DNA of 64,000 nt from Cryptomeria japonica (GCF_030272615.1 NC_081415.1:190802270-190866269); one strand, 5' to 3'; shown: positions 9,666 to 22,816, numbered from the stretch's first letter. Translations and numbers: made by a program. Notes: generated by a model not told the origin, from the letters alone.

Positions 9666-12192
9666 GCTCCCATGAGGGTTGAGCTTAGCATGTTGTAGAT
9701 CAAAGAGATATTTATGCTCCTTTTTAGATGAAATGGTGTGGTTGATGTAAGGCCAAAAGAAACTCAGAGCAAATGCAATCGGCCTATGTAAAGTTTTAAC
9801 TTGGGCGCCAAAGAGGGTTTTAAAAGGCTAGAGAAGTTCCAAGCGTTTTCAGTCACTAGGCATGAAGAACATTTATCCCACATTGGTCATGGGGAGGAGC
9901 ATTTTTGTATTTAAAACTAAAGTCACATATAACTATAGTGCCAAAGCTTACGGGCTTTTGGCAAGAAGAGGCTTGTTGCCCAATGGACCCCGCATGCGCC
10001 ACATCTCAAGGCATCCTAATTTTGTGACCAGCTAATGGGAAGAGGTTAAAGGTCAAGCAAGTAAGGAAGATCGGATGCAGATCACAATGATCCAATGGCT
10101 ATCGCTATGTTGTGATGGTTAGATGCTCACTGGATATCATCGCGACTTGGTGACTGATGACGTGGCAGAGCAGAGAGTATAAGACCAAAGATAGGTGGTG
10201 GTCTAGTGGTTGGTGACATGGCACGGATGGGTGACTTATCAAGCAGATCTTGGCCATGATGAATCTCTAAAAGGTTTCACTAAAGTCTCAGTTCCATTGA
10301 CATAGGGTATATCGAAGAAATCAGAAGCAGTCCCGCCGATAAAATAAAGGCATCGATAAAACTACATGTTCGATGAGACTTGTAAATGGCTCACCGAGGG
10401 AGTAGTTTGGCCGAAAGAATGATATCCAACAGAGAAAGATGTGTGGTAGGCCTGACAGACAGGTGGTGCCCAGGTGGATCTCCAGAGCCAATCAGGGGGT
10501 GACACATGTGGACACGCGGCATAAGAGAGAAGATCAGTCAGGGTTAAAGGTCGAGCAAGTTGAGGGAAGATCAACGGTAATCCGAAAGAAGCTTGCCAGT
10601 TATCTCCATGACTTGGAGACAAAGCACGTGGGGAAAAGGTGAGGGGCTAAGGTGCTAAAGATCAAGTAGTTTGAGGATAGATCAATAGTTGTCTCTATAT
10701 CGCATGATGAAGATGCTCGATAGTTATCCCCTGTGACATGACGACTCATAACGTGGTGGAGTAGAGGGTATAAGACCAAGTCCAGATGGTGGTCCAAGTG
10801 GCGAGACATGCATCTCATGAGAGAACCAGCAACTGACACATGGCGACAGCGTGGCATAAGAGAAAGTGCTCAGAGAGGCTAAAGATCGTGCAAGTTCGAA
10901 AGATCTGATGACTGCCGCTAAGGCGCAAGGAAAAGTTGCATGCTCAATTATCGCTGTGACTTAGCGATAAGGTGGGTCCAGGTCTAGTGGTGGTTAAGAT
11001 GGCAGTCCAGATGGAAAATAAGGTGGACCCGCAAGAAAACCAGAGGTTGACACATGGCACAGACGAAGAGAGAAACTCAGAAGAGATAAATACCGAACAG
11101 GTTCCTAAAGATGTAGCGATGGTTGCTATACCATGATCGGGGGATGCGTGGTCTTTATTCGTTGTGATTGGGAGACCAAGTAGTGGGGCCTGCTAAGGAA
11201 GCAATTCAGAGAAAGAAATAAAGAATCTAGATTAAGTTTGATCGGATGAAAGGGCTTCATTCCAGCGGTGAGTCCAAGCCTTGCTAAGATGGAAGGGCGG
11301 GAACCCCGGAACCAACCAGGAAGTGACACATGGCAAGCTTGATAGATGGGGAGAGCGACTAAGCATGGAGCTTTCATTTTCCATCAAAATAACATGTTTG
11401 AGGCCACATCGAGAACCTGATAAGGAAGTATTCAGTTGGAAACTTTCATCAACCATCAGAATAAGTGTTTCATTGCTAACCTGATGGAAACCGTTGAGGG
11501 AGTGCACAGTTTCGAAAATGTCATCGGACATCGGAGTAAGTATTTTGATGCTACTCTGATGACCCGATAGAAAAGCAGGTGAAATGTAAAAATATCATCG
11601 GCCATCAGAATAAGTGTTTCAATGCTAACCCAATGACCCGATGAAGAAAGCATGCTAGTTACAGTCAGAAGCCAAAAGTGGTGGCAGGCAAGGTAGTGTC
11701 AAGGGATCCATACAAAATGAGAAGAGAAGCCATTAGGTAGTTTGAGGTCTGATTTGAGCTTTAGAGCAAGTCTGCATGAGTCTTTCTCATGATCTTGAAG
11801 TAATAAGGATTGATTTTGAGCACCATATGGTCAACCTTTAGTTGACTAAGAGTTTGAACTGAATTGCATGATTTCTTTTTGCATGTTCTGAAGCTTTTTT
11901 TTGGTGGCTTTTTATTTCTACGAGAGGATCAGTTTTTCAGAGGAGATATTTTCAGTGGGAGCTCATCTTCACTCATTCTGGAGTTATCTTTCCTCTACCT
12001 TTTGGAAGGTTTTTGTATAAAAGGAATTTTTTTTTATCTTTCTTCTCTAGTTCTTGATGATTCTCTTGCTGGTTTTAGCAAAGGATACATTCTTGTAGCT
12101 CATATGTAGTTTTATGACAAAATTTTGAATAAAAATCATCAACTTATGCCTTATGTCTTTACAGTTCTTTTTCTTATTCATGATTGCGAGCT
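9666..12192 (+). repeat. Gy2 left LTR (both ends incomplete)
   Basis: It is collinear with 18111-21476 of the right LTR apart from the Copia solo LTR there. Similarity ends at about GAGCTA (12187-12192). It contains a long series of diverged internal repeats (10040-11200), shorter ones (11377-11660) and GAATAAA near 12127, a possible polyadenylation signal. It holds no coding content that I trust. Confidence 0.8.
10040..11660 (+). repeat. Diverged tandem modules inside the Gy2 LTR
   Basis: At least four or five units of roughly 230 bp recur, each with a GGTTAAAGGTCGAGCAAGT-like start, a CTATCGC / GACTTGG block and a GGTATAAGACCAA block. A second array (11377-11660) has units of about 73 bp with the core ATCAGAATAAGTGTTTC and GATGACCCGATG. 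Both arrays are repeated in the right LTR (18480-19640 and 20640-20930). Confidence 0.65.
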
Positions 12193-13334
12193 AAGTACCA
12201 TAAAGAGATCCTCTCAAGAACAAATGACGGACTTCAATTTTCATTTCTAGAAGACTTGGAGCAGAATCCCTATCACGGTAAGGCCTACTCCTGCTCATGC
12301 ATTTTATCTTATCTTAGGGCCCTTAATAGTGACATTTTAGTCATGATTCAGTCTATGGGTGCAAATACACTACCAAATACATTTTATGTTGCTATTAGAG
12401 CAGAAAATTGCCTAATTTAGGCAAGTAAAATAGCTCCTAGGCCCCCAATGCCCATATTTCTAGACATGTACCCTATTGTACCTCTTTTAGAGCCTCCTCT
12501 AGCTGCTATCCCACCTTTACCAACACTGAATTATCAAGTTGTAGCCAAAGAAAATACTGTCACACTCCCAAATCAAGAGTTTTAGGAGTTTAAAAACAAA
12601 TGAAAACCATGTTCCAAGGCTTTGGTAACAAAATGACCAATATTGAGAAGCAAGTTTACCAGAACACCAAGCCTTATCAAGCCCCTTATCAAAACAACCA
12701 GCAGAACATGCCTCCTTATCAAGTTTACCCTCGAGATCAAAGGAGAAATTATAACCAAAGATCAAATATAGCTTACAATCCCAACACTACCAACACATCC
12801 AGAGATATCATCCTAGTTCAAAACAACATGGCATTGGATTATGATTGGTGTTATCCTTGCAACCGACCTCATAATCAGACCACTTATTTGAATGGTATGC
12901 TACATCAAGCACTCAGGGTTTAAAATAATGTTGTTGTCTCAGAAGATAATACTCATGGAACTCATGATCAACAAGTTTCTCATTCTGAACAAGGCTCGGA
13001 TGTTACCTTGGTCAAGTGGCAAGGTGAAGAATTATGTGGAGTAAATCAGCCACAAGATCAGAATCAGTCCTACACTTCTATTGCATCCAATACAGGGTCC
13101 AAAAAGAGAGCCATTGATATAGGACAACAAGATGATAAAGGCATCAATCAAGCTTCTACAAGCCAACAAGCACCACTTGGACCTCATCCCACTCCGAATA
13201 CATAAATCCCACCAAAAGGGCAACCGGTGGTCAACAAGGATTAGCCAAGAGGTCAATTACATACAACACATGTTCAAGAGGATGTTGTTGTTAAAAGAGG
13301 GCAGCAAAAGGTTAGTAGAAGCTCATTTAATATT
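12193..13334 (+). pseudogene. gag: Gy2 gag remnant (C-terminal half)
   Basis: Translated pieces at 12193-12600 and 12600-13205 show gag-like, glutamine- and asparagine-rich sequence, with a zinc-knuckle-like DWCYPCNRPHNQTTY near 12841-12885. The N-terminal capsid part is missing because the left LTR joins directly to this point. Stops at 12418 and 12588, a frameshift near 12600 and a stop at 12921 disrupt it. The assignment rests on its position before the protease and on its composition. Confidence 0.6.
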
Positions 13335-14201
13335 TTGGATCAATTGAAAAAGATGCATGTTAGTGTCTTGATGTGGGACTCCTTACCTCTTCCAAGGCAA
13401 GAGGATTTGCTTAAAAATGCCTTGTCTAACATCTCTTTGCTACAGGAGCTTCCTAATGAGCAACCCAAAGTAGTCTTGTCCAATGATCCTCAAGAAAAGA
13501 AGGGAAAACAACAAACTCAGAAGGTTAAACCCCCTCCTTTTTATCTAACTTTAATCATAGGTCAGCACCTAGTGCATAATTGTATGATTGATTCAGGTGC
13601 AAGTAGTTTTGTCATTCCAAAGAAGATAGTTGATAAATTGGGTTTGACATATGAGCCTCTTTCAAAAGGATTAGTCCAACTAGATGGCACAACAGTAAAC
13701 ACAGTAGGTGTGATTAAAAACTTGGATCTCATATTGCATGCGTGCCCAAACTTCTCTATCCCACAAGATGTCTACATCATAGATCTTTCACCTTACTTTG
13801 CTTTATGCTTGTCCAGAGATTTCATAGCCAAGTTGGGTGGGTATTTGTCTTCTGATTGGTCACACATGTTTTTTAGAACAAGATATGGTACCAAAGTGAC
13901 CATAAAATCAGAATTTTTAGCTAATGATCATATAGAACCATACATCCCAAGTGTTGTTAATGCAAATTTGTCTATACAAGAACCTAATGAACAACCTGAT
14001 ATCCCAGATTTAAACATCCTGATAGAAGGGATACCTAATGTAGTATTAGATGAATGGGAAGTAGAGAATGACGAGGAAGATCAATTCAAGCATATGGAAG
14101 AATTAGAGCGAGGTGTCTACATGATCCATGAAGAAAGTGTCATTGTCCCTAATCTTGAAAATGATGACAATCAATTATCCAATCAGCAGGGTGATCAATA
14201 G
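13335..14201 (+). pseudogene. pol: Gy2 pol, protease segment
   Basis: The frame encodes a retropepsin-like segment with the active site CMIDSGASSFVIPKK (about 13580-13625) and a downstream DVYIIDLSPYFALCLSRDF region. DSG is a canonical catalytic triplet, unlike the IDGG of Gy1. The frame ends at TAG 14199-14201, and translation of the next domain continues in the same frame. The protease would mature the Gag-Pol precursor. Confidence 0.8.
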
Positions 14202-14561
14202 AACAATGAATTGTGGCAACTCTGTTTTCATGGCTTGAGGAGCAAGGTTGGTTTCGGAGGTGGTGTTATGTTAATCTCTCCTGAAGGTAAGAAATAATTT
14301 TCAGCCTTTAGATTTTTTTTAGCTGTACTAATAATACAACTGAATATGAGTCACTTGCACATGGATTGGAATGGGCTAGAAAAAGAAATGTAAAGTGTTT
14401 GAAAGTATTTGGGGATAGTGAGCTAGTGGTAAATCAAGTTCAATGTGACTTAAAATGATGTCCTTAAAATGTATAAGCATAGAATATGAGACTTAATTGA
14501 AGAATTTGATGCTTTCAATTTGCTGGCCATGCCTAGAAATTAGAATAAGGAAGCAAATAAG
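14202..14561 (+). pseudogene. pol: Gy2 RNase H-like domain located upstream of RT
   Basis: Translated through stops, this stretch reads LWQLCFHGLRSKVGFGGGVM, then TNNTTEYESLAHGLEWA, VFGDSELVVNQV and NKEANKLAALGAQFDIL. These match the beta-strand, acidic-residue and C-terminal motifs of the archaeal-type RNase H in Gy1 (WQLYFDGS, NIAEYEAL, FGDSQLVI). The first catalytic Asp is His (FHG). The Glu and second Asp motifs remain. In Gy1 the same domain follows RT. Here it stands between protease and RT. Several stops, including TAA at about 14295 and TGA at about 14457, break the frame. Confidence 0.7.
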
Positions 14562-16007
14562 TTGGCTGCCTTGGGTGCTCAATTTGACATACTAGATGAG
14601 GTAAGAAATATTGAAAAACAACAATATGTCAAAGTCATTGTTAGGCTTTCAATTCCAGATAATAGTGTCAATTGGCAAGTCTTTGATTCAGATGAACAAA
14701 TTATTAATTTTCTTATTGAAGAGGCTGAATTTGCAGCTGGTAATCAACATAAATTTGTAAAGCAATATGAAAATCAGATCCTTCAATTGAAAAGTAATAA
14801 GCTACCAAAGGGATTGGTAACCCTTGAGTCAATCTTTAACACTGATGATCAAGTTAGAAAGTTAAAGGGCAGTATGCTAGTTAAAGAGGAGCATTACGAA
14901 CCTATTGAGATCTTCAGAAATAAGTTATTAAAGCTTGGAAAGGTATGTACACCTGAAGAGAAACAAGCATTTATTTTTCTTTGTCAATATTTCAATGATG
15001 TGTTTGCATGGCAGTATGAACATTTGAAGGGATTTAACTCCACATTAGCCCAACACACCATAGAGTTGGAAGTTGATGCCAAACCCGTGAGACAAAAGCA
15101 AAGGCCCCTTAATCCAAAACTTGAGCATCTCATGAAGATAGAACTAAACAAGTTGATCCAAGGTAATATCCTCTTTCCTATAAAGAATACATCTTGGGTT
15201 TCAAATTTGGCTCCCGTAAGAAAGAAGAATGGTGAGCTTAGACTTTGTGTAGACTTTAGAGATCTTAACAGAGCTTCTCTAAAAGATCATTACCTGCTGC
15301 CCTCAATGGAGGAGATCTTACAAGTAGTTTCAGGTTCAGACAAATTTTCATTACTTGATGGTTATTTTGGTTATAATCTGATTCTAGTAAAAGAGGATGA
15401 CCAATTTAAAACCACCTTTACTACAAAATGGGGAACAATGGCATATAGGAAAATGCCTTTTGGTTTGTCTAATGCAGGATCAACCTTTCAGAGGGCAATG
15501 GATATGGCCTTCCAAGGTCTTATAAATAATTTTTTTTTGGTTTATCTTGATGATGTAACCATTTTTTCAAAGCATGTGGAAGAGCGCTTTTCTCATTTAG
15601 GGCAGATTTTTGAAAGGTGTAGAGAATATGGAGTAATTTTAAATCCCAAAAAGTGCATTTTTGTTGTACATGAGGGTAAGTTGTTGGGCTATACTGTCTC
15701 CAAACATGGAATAACCATAGATCCGAAGAGGGTAAGTGCTATTTTATCTTTGCCTTTGCTTGCACATAAGAAAGGCATTCAAAGCTTTATAGGTAAAATC
15801 AATTTTGTAAGGAGATTCATCCCCAATATAGAATTTCTTTTGAAGCCATTGACTAGCATGCTTAAGAAAAATGTTACTTTTAGCTGGTCCAAAGAAGCTA
15901 AGAATAATTTTGAAGAAATTAGGACTACCATAGCATCAACACCTGCAAAGGATTTTATATTATATGCTTTTGGTACTTTTGATACTATTTCAACTATGTT
16001 GATTTAG
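14562..16007 (+). pseudogene. pol: Gy2 pol, reverse transcriptase
   Basis: A 481-codon open stretch holds a complete RT domain: ELRLCVDFRDLNRASLKDHY, FKTTFTTKWGTMAYRKMPFG, LSNAGSTFQRAMD and YLDD at 15543-15554. A thumb/connection region follows (FIGKINFVRRFIPN). It begins in the same frame as the RNase H-like segment upstream, so it is not a separate gene, and any methionine start is nominal. It ends at TAG 16005-16007 inside the next RNase H. It is the longest uninterrupted frame of Gy2. Confidence 0.9.
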
Positions 16008-17654
16008 TAAAATGATGAGGGATTGGAGCAACCAATAGCATTTTTCAGCCAAGGCCTAGAAGGGTATGAACAAAATTATTCTTTTGTTGAGAAACATGCA
16101 TTAGTAGTCATTAGAAGTTAAAAGAAATTTAGACACATGTTTTTAAATAACAAAATTCACCTAATGGTTGCTCATCCTAGTATAAAAGAATTTTTGTTAA
16201 ATAGAGATCTTAATGACAAAAGAGTTGGTTGGATCACGAAGGTGATGGAGTATGATGTCAATATAAAGGTAACAAAGGTGATTAGAGGTAAGAGATTATG
16301 TGAACAACTTACTGGTCACACAGAAAACACCGAACAAGAGAGTGAAAAAGTTGTCCTAGTTCATGAAGATAATGAACCAATTGTTGTAGCAACACCTCCT
16401 ACAAGTTGGGTGCAAGAAATGATGAATTTTCTTCAGATTGGTGAGTGTCCTAAAGGCTTGAACAATGCTAAACAAAGATACTATAGACTTCAAGCTATCC
16501 CTTATATAATTTTGGATGGAATTTTGTTTAGAAAAGATTTTAATGGTGTATTCTTAAGATGCATAGATTCAGATCAAACTGAGAGAATATTAGAGGAATT
16601 CCATAATGGACAAGCTAGTGGTCACTTTGCACCATAGACTACATCATTAAAGATCATGAAGGCATGATATTTTTGGCTTGATTTGCATAATGATGCATAA
16701 ACTTGGGTAAGGAAATGTAAGAATTATGCAGTATTTGCAGGAAAATAGAAAATGGCAGCTTTACCCCTGCAACTTGTTCAAGTTGAACAACCATTCATGA
16801 AGTGGGGTCTTGATTTTATCGGAGTCATCAATCCACCTTCAAGTTCTGGGCATAAATGGATCTTGACAACCACTAATTACTTTACCAAGTGGACTGAAGT
16901 TGAACCCTTGAAGGAGACAAATGAAAGTGCAGTCCTAAACTTTTATCAGGACTTAGTAGCAAGGTTTGGTATCCCTGATTCTATTATTTCGGACAATGCA
17001 TTAGCATTTGTAAGATTTAAGATTAATGATTGGGCTGTCCAGAACAACATATTTTTGAGTACTTGATCCAATTATTACCCTCAGGGTAATGGACAAGTTG
17101 AGTCTACTAATAAGAACTTGATTAGGATAATCAAGAGGACAATTGAAGATAATCAAAGAACTTAGCACACTCAGTTGAAACATACATTGTGGGCTGATAG
17201 AATCACCCCTAAGAGAGCTACAGGTATATCTCCCTATGTCCTCATTTATGGTAAAGAGGCAAGACTCCCAAATTCAGTTGAAATGCCTACAGTAACACTG
17301 ATTAGAGAGCTAGAAATGTTGCAAGAAGAACCCATGCAGTTTAGGTTGGCAGAACTAATGGAGTTGGAGGATGTGAGAAAGCAAGCATTATTGACTACTG
17401 AGAATCATCAAGCTTAGATGAAGAGGAATTTTGACAGGGAGGCAGCTCTAAGAGTTTTCAATGAGGGAGATTTGGTTTTGAAGTGGGATGAAATAAAGAG
17501 TAAGCCTAGAAAGCATACTAAATCTGATGCCATATGGGATGGCCCATACATCATTACTGAGAAAAAACAACATAATGCTTTTCAGCTTTCAAAATTGAAT
17601 GGTGAAACCCTTCCAATCCCAGTTAATGGGATTCATCTCAAAGCTTGCCTTTGA
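16008..17654 (+). pseudogene. pol: Gy2 pol, RNase H and integrase remnant
   Basis: The Gypsy RNase H end is visible through stops (QPIAFFSQGLEGYEQNYSFV). The integrase follows: a damaged zinc domain (EEFHNGQASGHFAP to WVRKCKNY, one cysteine lost), then a DDE core with GLDFIGVI, IISDNALAF and GQVESTNK. A GPY-type tail (IWDGPYIITEKKQHNAF) closes it. All pieces from 16137, 16752, 17175 and 17418 share one frame and are separated by stops at about 16119, 16635-16748, 17064, 17163 and 17415. The last stop is TGA at 17652. No chromodomain follows. Confidence 0.85.
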
Positions 17655-18106
17655 GATTTCATTTTAGTTAATAAGGGTTGATGCACTTTTTGTTTTCTGT
17701 TTTGTTTTTCTATTTTTCAATAATTGCTTATGCACAGTTTTGTGGTTCCTGTTTTAGTCAGCACCACTTGCTTTTTCCTAGTTTTCCTGTTCTTGTTTTG
17801 TTGTCATGCTACGGAGCAGCTGAAATTCAAGAAGTTCCATTTGGAGAGAGGGTTGAGATGACTCTATAAGCCAAATGGACAAGCCATGACTAGTCTATAG
17901 TGTTTTGTAGGAAAACACCTCTGAGAGCTCACCAAAAATGTTACCAAATTTTGTACATGCCAAATTTAGTGCCCTAATGAAGCCTTTCATTCATTCATTT
18001 TGAAAAGGTCAAATCATGAATGAGAAATTAGAAATGCACTATTTTTGTCTAGCTTGTTTGCTTCATGTGCAGATACAGAAAAAGTGAGGCAGTATGTGGG
18101 TTAAAA
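17655..18106 (+). other. Gy2 3' noncoding region and polypurine tract
   Basis: There is no coding signal. AAAAAGTGAGGCAG near 18078-18091 is the best polypurine-tract candidate before the LTR start TGTGGCTCCC at 18107, but the 15 bases between them make the assignment uncertain. Confidence 0.5.
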
Positions 18107-19792
18107 TGTGGCTCCCACGAGGGTTGAGCTCAGCATGTTGTAGATCATAGAGATATTTATGCTCCTTTGTAGATGAAATGGCATGGCTGATGTAAGGCCA
18201 AAAGAAACTCAGAGCAAATGCAATCGGTTTGTGTAAAGTTTTTACTTGGGCACCAAAAAGGGTTTTAAAAGGCCAGAGAACTTCCAAGCATTTTCAGTCG
18301 CCAGGCATGAAGAACATTTATCCCACATTGGTCGCAAGGAGGATCATTTTTGTATTTAAAACTAAAGTCACATATAACTATAGTGTCAAAGCTTACATGC
18401 TTTTGGTAAGAAGAGGCTCATCTCCCAGTGGACCCCGCATGTGCATGCATCTCAAGGCATCCTAATTTTGTGACTGACTAGCTGGAAGAGGTTAAAGGTC
18501 GAGAAAGTAAGGAAGATCAGATGCAGATCGCGGTGATCCAACAACTGTCATTATGTCGTGATGGTTAGATGCTCGCTGGATATCATCGCGACTTGGCAAT
18601 TGATGATGTGGCAGAGAAGAGAATATAGGACCAAAGATAGGTGGTAGTCTAGTGGCTAGTGACATGGCACAGATGGGTGACTTATCAAGTAGACCTTGGC
18701 CGCGATGAATCTCTAAAAGGTTTCACCAAAGTCTCAGTTCCATCGACATAATGTATATTGAAGAAATCAGAAGCAGTCTCACATATAAAATAAAGGCATC
18801 GATGAAACTACAAGTTTGATGTGACTTGTAAACAGCTCACCGAGGGAGTAGTTTGGCCGAAAGAATGATATTCGATGGAGCAAAACGTGTGGCAGGTCCG
18901 ACAGACAGGTGGTGCCCAAGCGGATCTCCAGAGCCAATCAGGGGGTGACACATGTTGACACATGGCACAAGAGAGAAGATTAGCCAGGGTTAAAGGTTGA
19001 ACAAGTTGAGGGAAGATCAACGATAGTTCGAAAGATCTAAGGGCTATCACTATACCGCTATAGAAAGAAGCTAGCCAAGTTATCTCTGCGACTTGGTGAC
19101 AAAGCCCGTGGGGAAAAGGTGAGTGGATAAGGTGCTAAAGATAGAGCAGTTTGAGGACAGATCAATTATCGTCACTATACTGCATGATGAAGATGCTCGA
19201 TAGTTATCCCCTGCACCACGGTGACTGATGGCGTGGCAGAGCAAAGGGTATAAGACCAAGTCTAGATGGTGCTCCAAGTGGCGAGATGCGGATGTCATGA
19301 GTGAAGCAGCGGCTGACACATGGTGACACTGTGGCATAAGAGAAAGTGCTCAGAGAGGCTAAAGATTGTGCAAGTTTAAAAGATCCGATGGCTATCGCTA
19401 AGGTGCAAGGAAAAGTTGCATGCCCAGTTATCACTATGACCTAGTGACAAGGCGGGTCCAGGTCCAATGGTGGTTAAGATGGCAGTCTAGATGGCAGACA
19501 GGGTGGACCCGTGAGAGAACCAGAGGTTGACACATGACATAGATGAAGAGAGAAACTCAGAAGAGATAAATACCGAATAGGTTCCTAAAGATCTAGTGGT
19601 GGTCACTATACCGCGATCGGAGGATGCGCGGTGTTTATTCACCGTGACTGGGTGACCAAGTAGTGGAGCCCGCTAAGGAAGAAATTCAAAGGAAGAAATA
19701 AAGAATGCAGATTAAGGTTGATCAGACGGAAGAGATTCATTCCAGTGGTGAGTCCAGATTGTGCTAAGATGGCAGGGCAGGAACCCCGAAAC

Positions 19793-20578
19793 TATTAGAG
19801 ATCCCACAGATACTGAGAGGGGGGGGTGAATCAGTATCTAATCGGTAGTTAGAATTTCTTAACTTAAAACATGCAAAACATAATATAACAGTGTACCGAT
19901 ATGCAAGAAATAATGCAATAAACAGAATCAAGACCATCCACATGAAAAGCACACCATAACACAAGATTTTAACAAGGAAACCCGGTGTGGGAAAAAATTC
20001 GGTGGGATTTGTGACCCACAATATTCACTCACTGACCAATAAGAGAATATTACTTACAATAGGGGCCTGCACATGCAAGAAGGCCAACTGCCTAGAGCTC
20101 ACTGCTCAATGGGAAGTCACACTGACTTACAATAAGGATTATACAAATCCAATATCTTGTACTGCTTTACAATAGAATCTTCAATGCTAGATTCAGTACC
20201 GATTCCTACTCTGTTCTTTACATATACCTCATAACCTATATTTCGCACATTAGGTCTGCCTAATATTTTCCTTAATACTTCTACAACTCTCATTCAAATG
20301 TCTACAATGATCTCTTTTATATATAAGAGTCATTTTACAAATTTCCAAGTTGGCTTACAAATAATAAACAAAATATAATATACCAAAATCCTGTTGGCCT
20401 CTGTGCCGGTATACTTCTTTTCTTTTGTGCCGATGCTGGTGTCTTGAGTGCCGGTGTAGAGTGTGATCTGCTGATGTCGGTGCACTAACTTGTCGGTGCC
20501 ATAGGATTGTAAGGTTGCCATCAATGACAAAACCTTCAATCACCTACAATGTCTCATTGGAGTGTGCATATGCCAACA
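19793..20578 (-). mobile_element. Copia solo LTR in the Gy2 LTR
   Basis: Read on the minus strand it starts TGTTGGCATATGCACAC and ends in a C-rich stretch, then CTCTAATA. It is 786 bp and flanked by GAAAC on both sides (19788-19792 and 20579-20583). The left Gy2 LTR lacks it, giving an empty-site comparison near 11305. A solo LTR results from recombination between the two LTRs of a full element. Confidence 0.88.
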
Positions 20579-21476
20579 GAAACCAACCAGAAAGTGACGT
20601 GTGGCGGGCCCGATAGATGGGGAGAGTGACTGAGGATGGAAATTTCATTGGCCATCAGAATAACATGTTTGAGGCCACATCAAGAACCTGATAAGGAAGC
20701 ATTCAGTTGGAAACTTTCATCGGCCATCAGAATAAGTGCTTCAGTGCTAACCCGATGACCCATGGAAACTGTTGAGGGAGTGCGCAGTTCGGAAAATGTC
20801 ATCGGACATCAGAGTAAGTATTTCGATGCTACTCTGATGACCCGATAGAAAGTAGGTGAAATGCAAAAATATCATCGACCATCAGAATAATTGTTTCAAT
20901 GCTAACCCAATGACCCGATGAAGAAATCATGCTAGTTATAGTCAGAAGTTGAAAGTGGTGGCAGGCACGGTAGCATCTAGGGATCCATGCGAACTGAGAA
21001 GAGAAGTCATCAGGTAGTTTGAGGTCTGATTTAAGCTTGAGAGAAAGTTTGCATGAGTCTTTCTTGTGATCTTGAAGTAATAAGGATTGATTTTGAGCAC
21101 CATATGGTCAACCTTTAGTTGACTAAGAGTTTGAACTGAATTGCATGATTTCTTTTTGCATGTTTTGAAGCTTTTTTTTGGTGGCTTTTTATTTCTACGA
21201 GAGGATTAGTTTTCAGAGGAGATATTTTTAGTGGGATTTCATCTTCAATCATTCTGGAATTATCTTTCGTCTACCTTTTGGAATGTTTTTGTATAAAGGG
21301 AAAAAAGTTTTATCTTTCTTCTCTTGTTCTTGATGATTCTCTTGCTAGTTTTAGTAGAGGATACATTCTTGTAGCTCATATGTAGTTTTATCATAGAATT
21401 CTGAATAAAAATCATCATCTTATGCCGTATGTCTTTATAGTTCTTTTTCTTATTCATGATTGAGAGCTAGTTTATT

Positions 21477-21923
21477 GTGTTATTATTTAAATAACCTTTA
21501 AATTTTCTATCTCATTTATAAGTTACAAGTTGTGCATTGTGATAAATTGGTTCATTTGGTTGATTGTGAAAGTTTTTCTTTCTTTTCAATTTCTTGAAGT
21601 TTAAATCCTTTGCATGAAATATTTATGTGTTATGAACCAGAAGTCTATTTGTGCAGATTGGTGTTTTTAGGAGTGTATCTCTATCATTTTGAGATATCTT
21701 ATTGATGCTTCACCTTGGTTTAGCATTTGCAAGTCATTCTATTTTCATTTTTAGTTTTCCTATCCCATTTCTCAGTAAAGATTTAGAGTTATTCATAGGG
21801 AACCAACCCTTCATCTGGAGGTTAATTCTCACTATAAGCAACCCACGGGCCTGAGAATTATCCCATGTGTCACCAAATTGCTTTAGCTTTCAGCTTGTGT
21901 ATTATGGGTGCAATTTGAGTGAC
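21477..21923 (+). other. Noncoding stretch, probably Gy2 LTR continuation
   Basis: I see no gene and no internal repeat here. It is AT-rich and lies between the last base shared with the left Gy2 LTR and the start of Copia-B. Confidence 0.4.
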
Positions 21924-22814
21924 AACGGGCATTCTACACTCAGATGAGAATAGTTGATGTTGTCATTGATGGAAACCAACTAGTAATATGGTTCACATCT
22001 TACACCAGCAACAAACATCATCTATGGCACTGATAGGCACGACAAAATTATTCTCACTGGCACCCAGTCTACACCAATAGAAGATCTTACCCGTACCCCA
22101 GCTGAAATGGAAATTATATTGTTTTGTATTGTAATTATATTGTATAGCTGACATGATGTATTGTAAAGACTCATATGTGTATGAGATCTTATAGGTCATT
22201 TTGTAAGGGACATAGGCATGTGAGAAAGTGATAGGTATGTGAAGTATGTATAGGTAATTAATGCAAGTAGATTATGAGAGTGAATAACTATATATGCATT
22301 TTGATGTAATATTTTGAAGAGTGAATAAGAGCATAGCAGAGCGAAGAAAGATTTTTGGTAGAGGTATTTGATAGAGCTTAAACTAGTACTGAATCAAGCA
22401 TTGTAGATGCTATTTTGAGTAGTACATTGTCATTGGATTTAATCATCCAATTTTGTAGTCAGTGTGACTCCTTTTTGTGATTGAGATGTGAGGTCCAGGT
22501 TGTTGGCCTTCCTGCATGTGCAAGCCCCTATTGTATCAGTAATATTTATTCATATTGGCCAGTGAGTAAATATTGTGTGTCACAAATCCCACCGAGGTTT
22601 TTCCCCTACCGGATTTCCTCCCCAAAATATCTTGTGTTATGGTGTGCATTGATGTCATCTCTCTTCTTTCTCTTTATTACTTTATTTCTTGTTCACTGGT
22701 ACATTAATTTGGGTTGTAAAGTTGCAAACAAGTTTAAATATTTCATATACCAGTTAGACATTGATTCACCCCCCCCCCCCTTAAGTGTCTTTGGGACTGA
22801 TCAAGTATCTAACA
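21924..22814 (+). repeat. Copia-B 5' LTR
   Basis: It aligns with 27980-28866 from GGCATTCTACACTCAG to GATCAAGTATCTAACA. The first few bases (expected TGTTG) are altered. A C-tract of ten bases lies at about 22774-22783 near the 3' end. Confidence 0.88.
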
Positions 22815-22816
22815 AT

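Noticed and set aside
9666-12192. Long GC-richer stretch as a CpG island or host promoter
   Set aside because: The same sequence is repeated from 18107 as an LTR, with transposon coding sequence between the two copies.
12184-12420. Separate small gene just after the Gy2 left LTR
   Set aside because: Its sequence reads on through stops and a frameshift into the Gy2 gag and protease, so it is a gag fragment.
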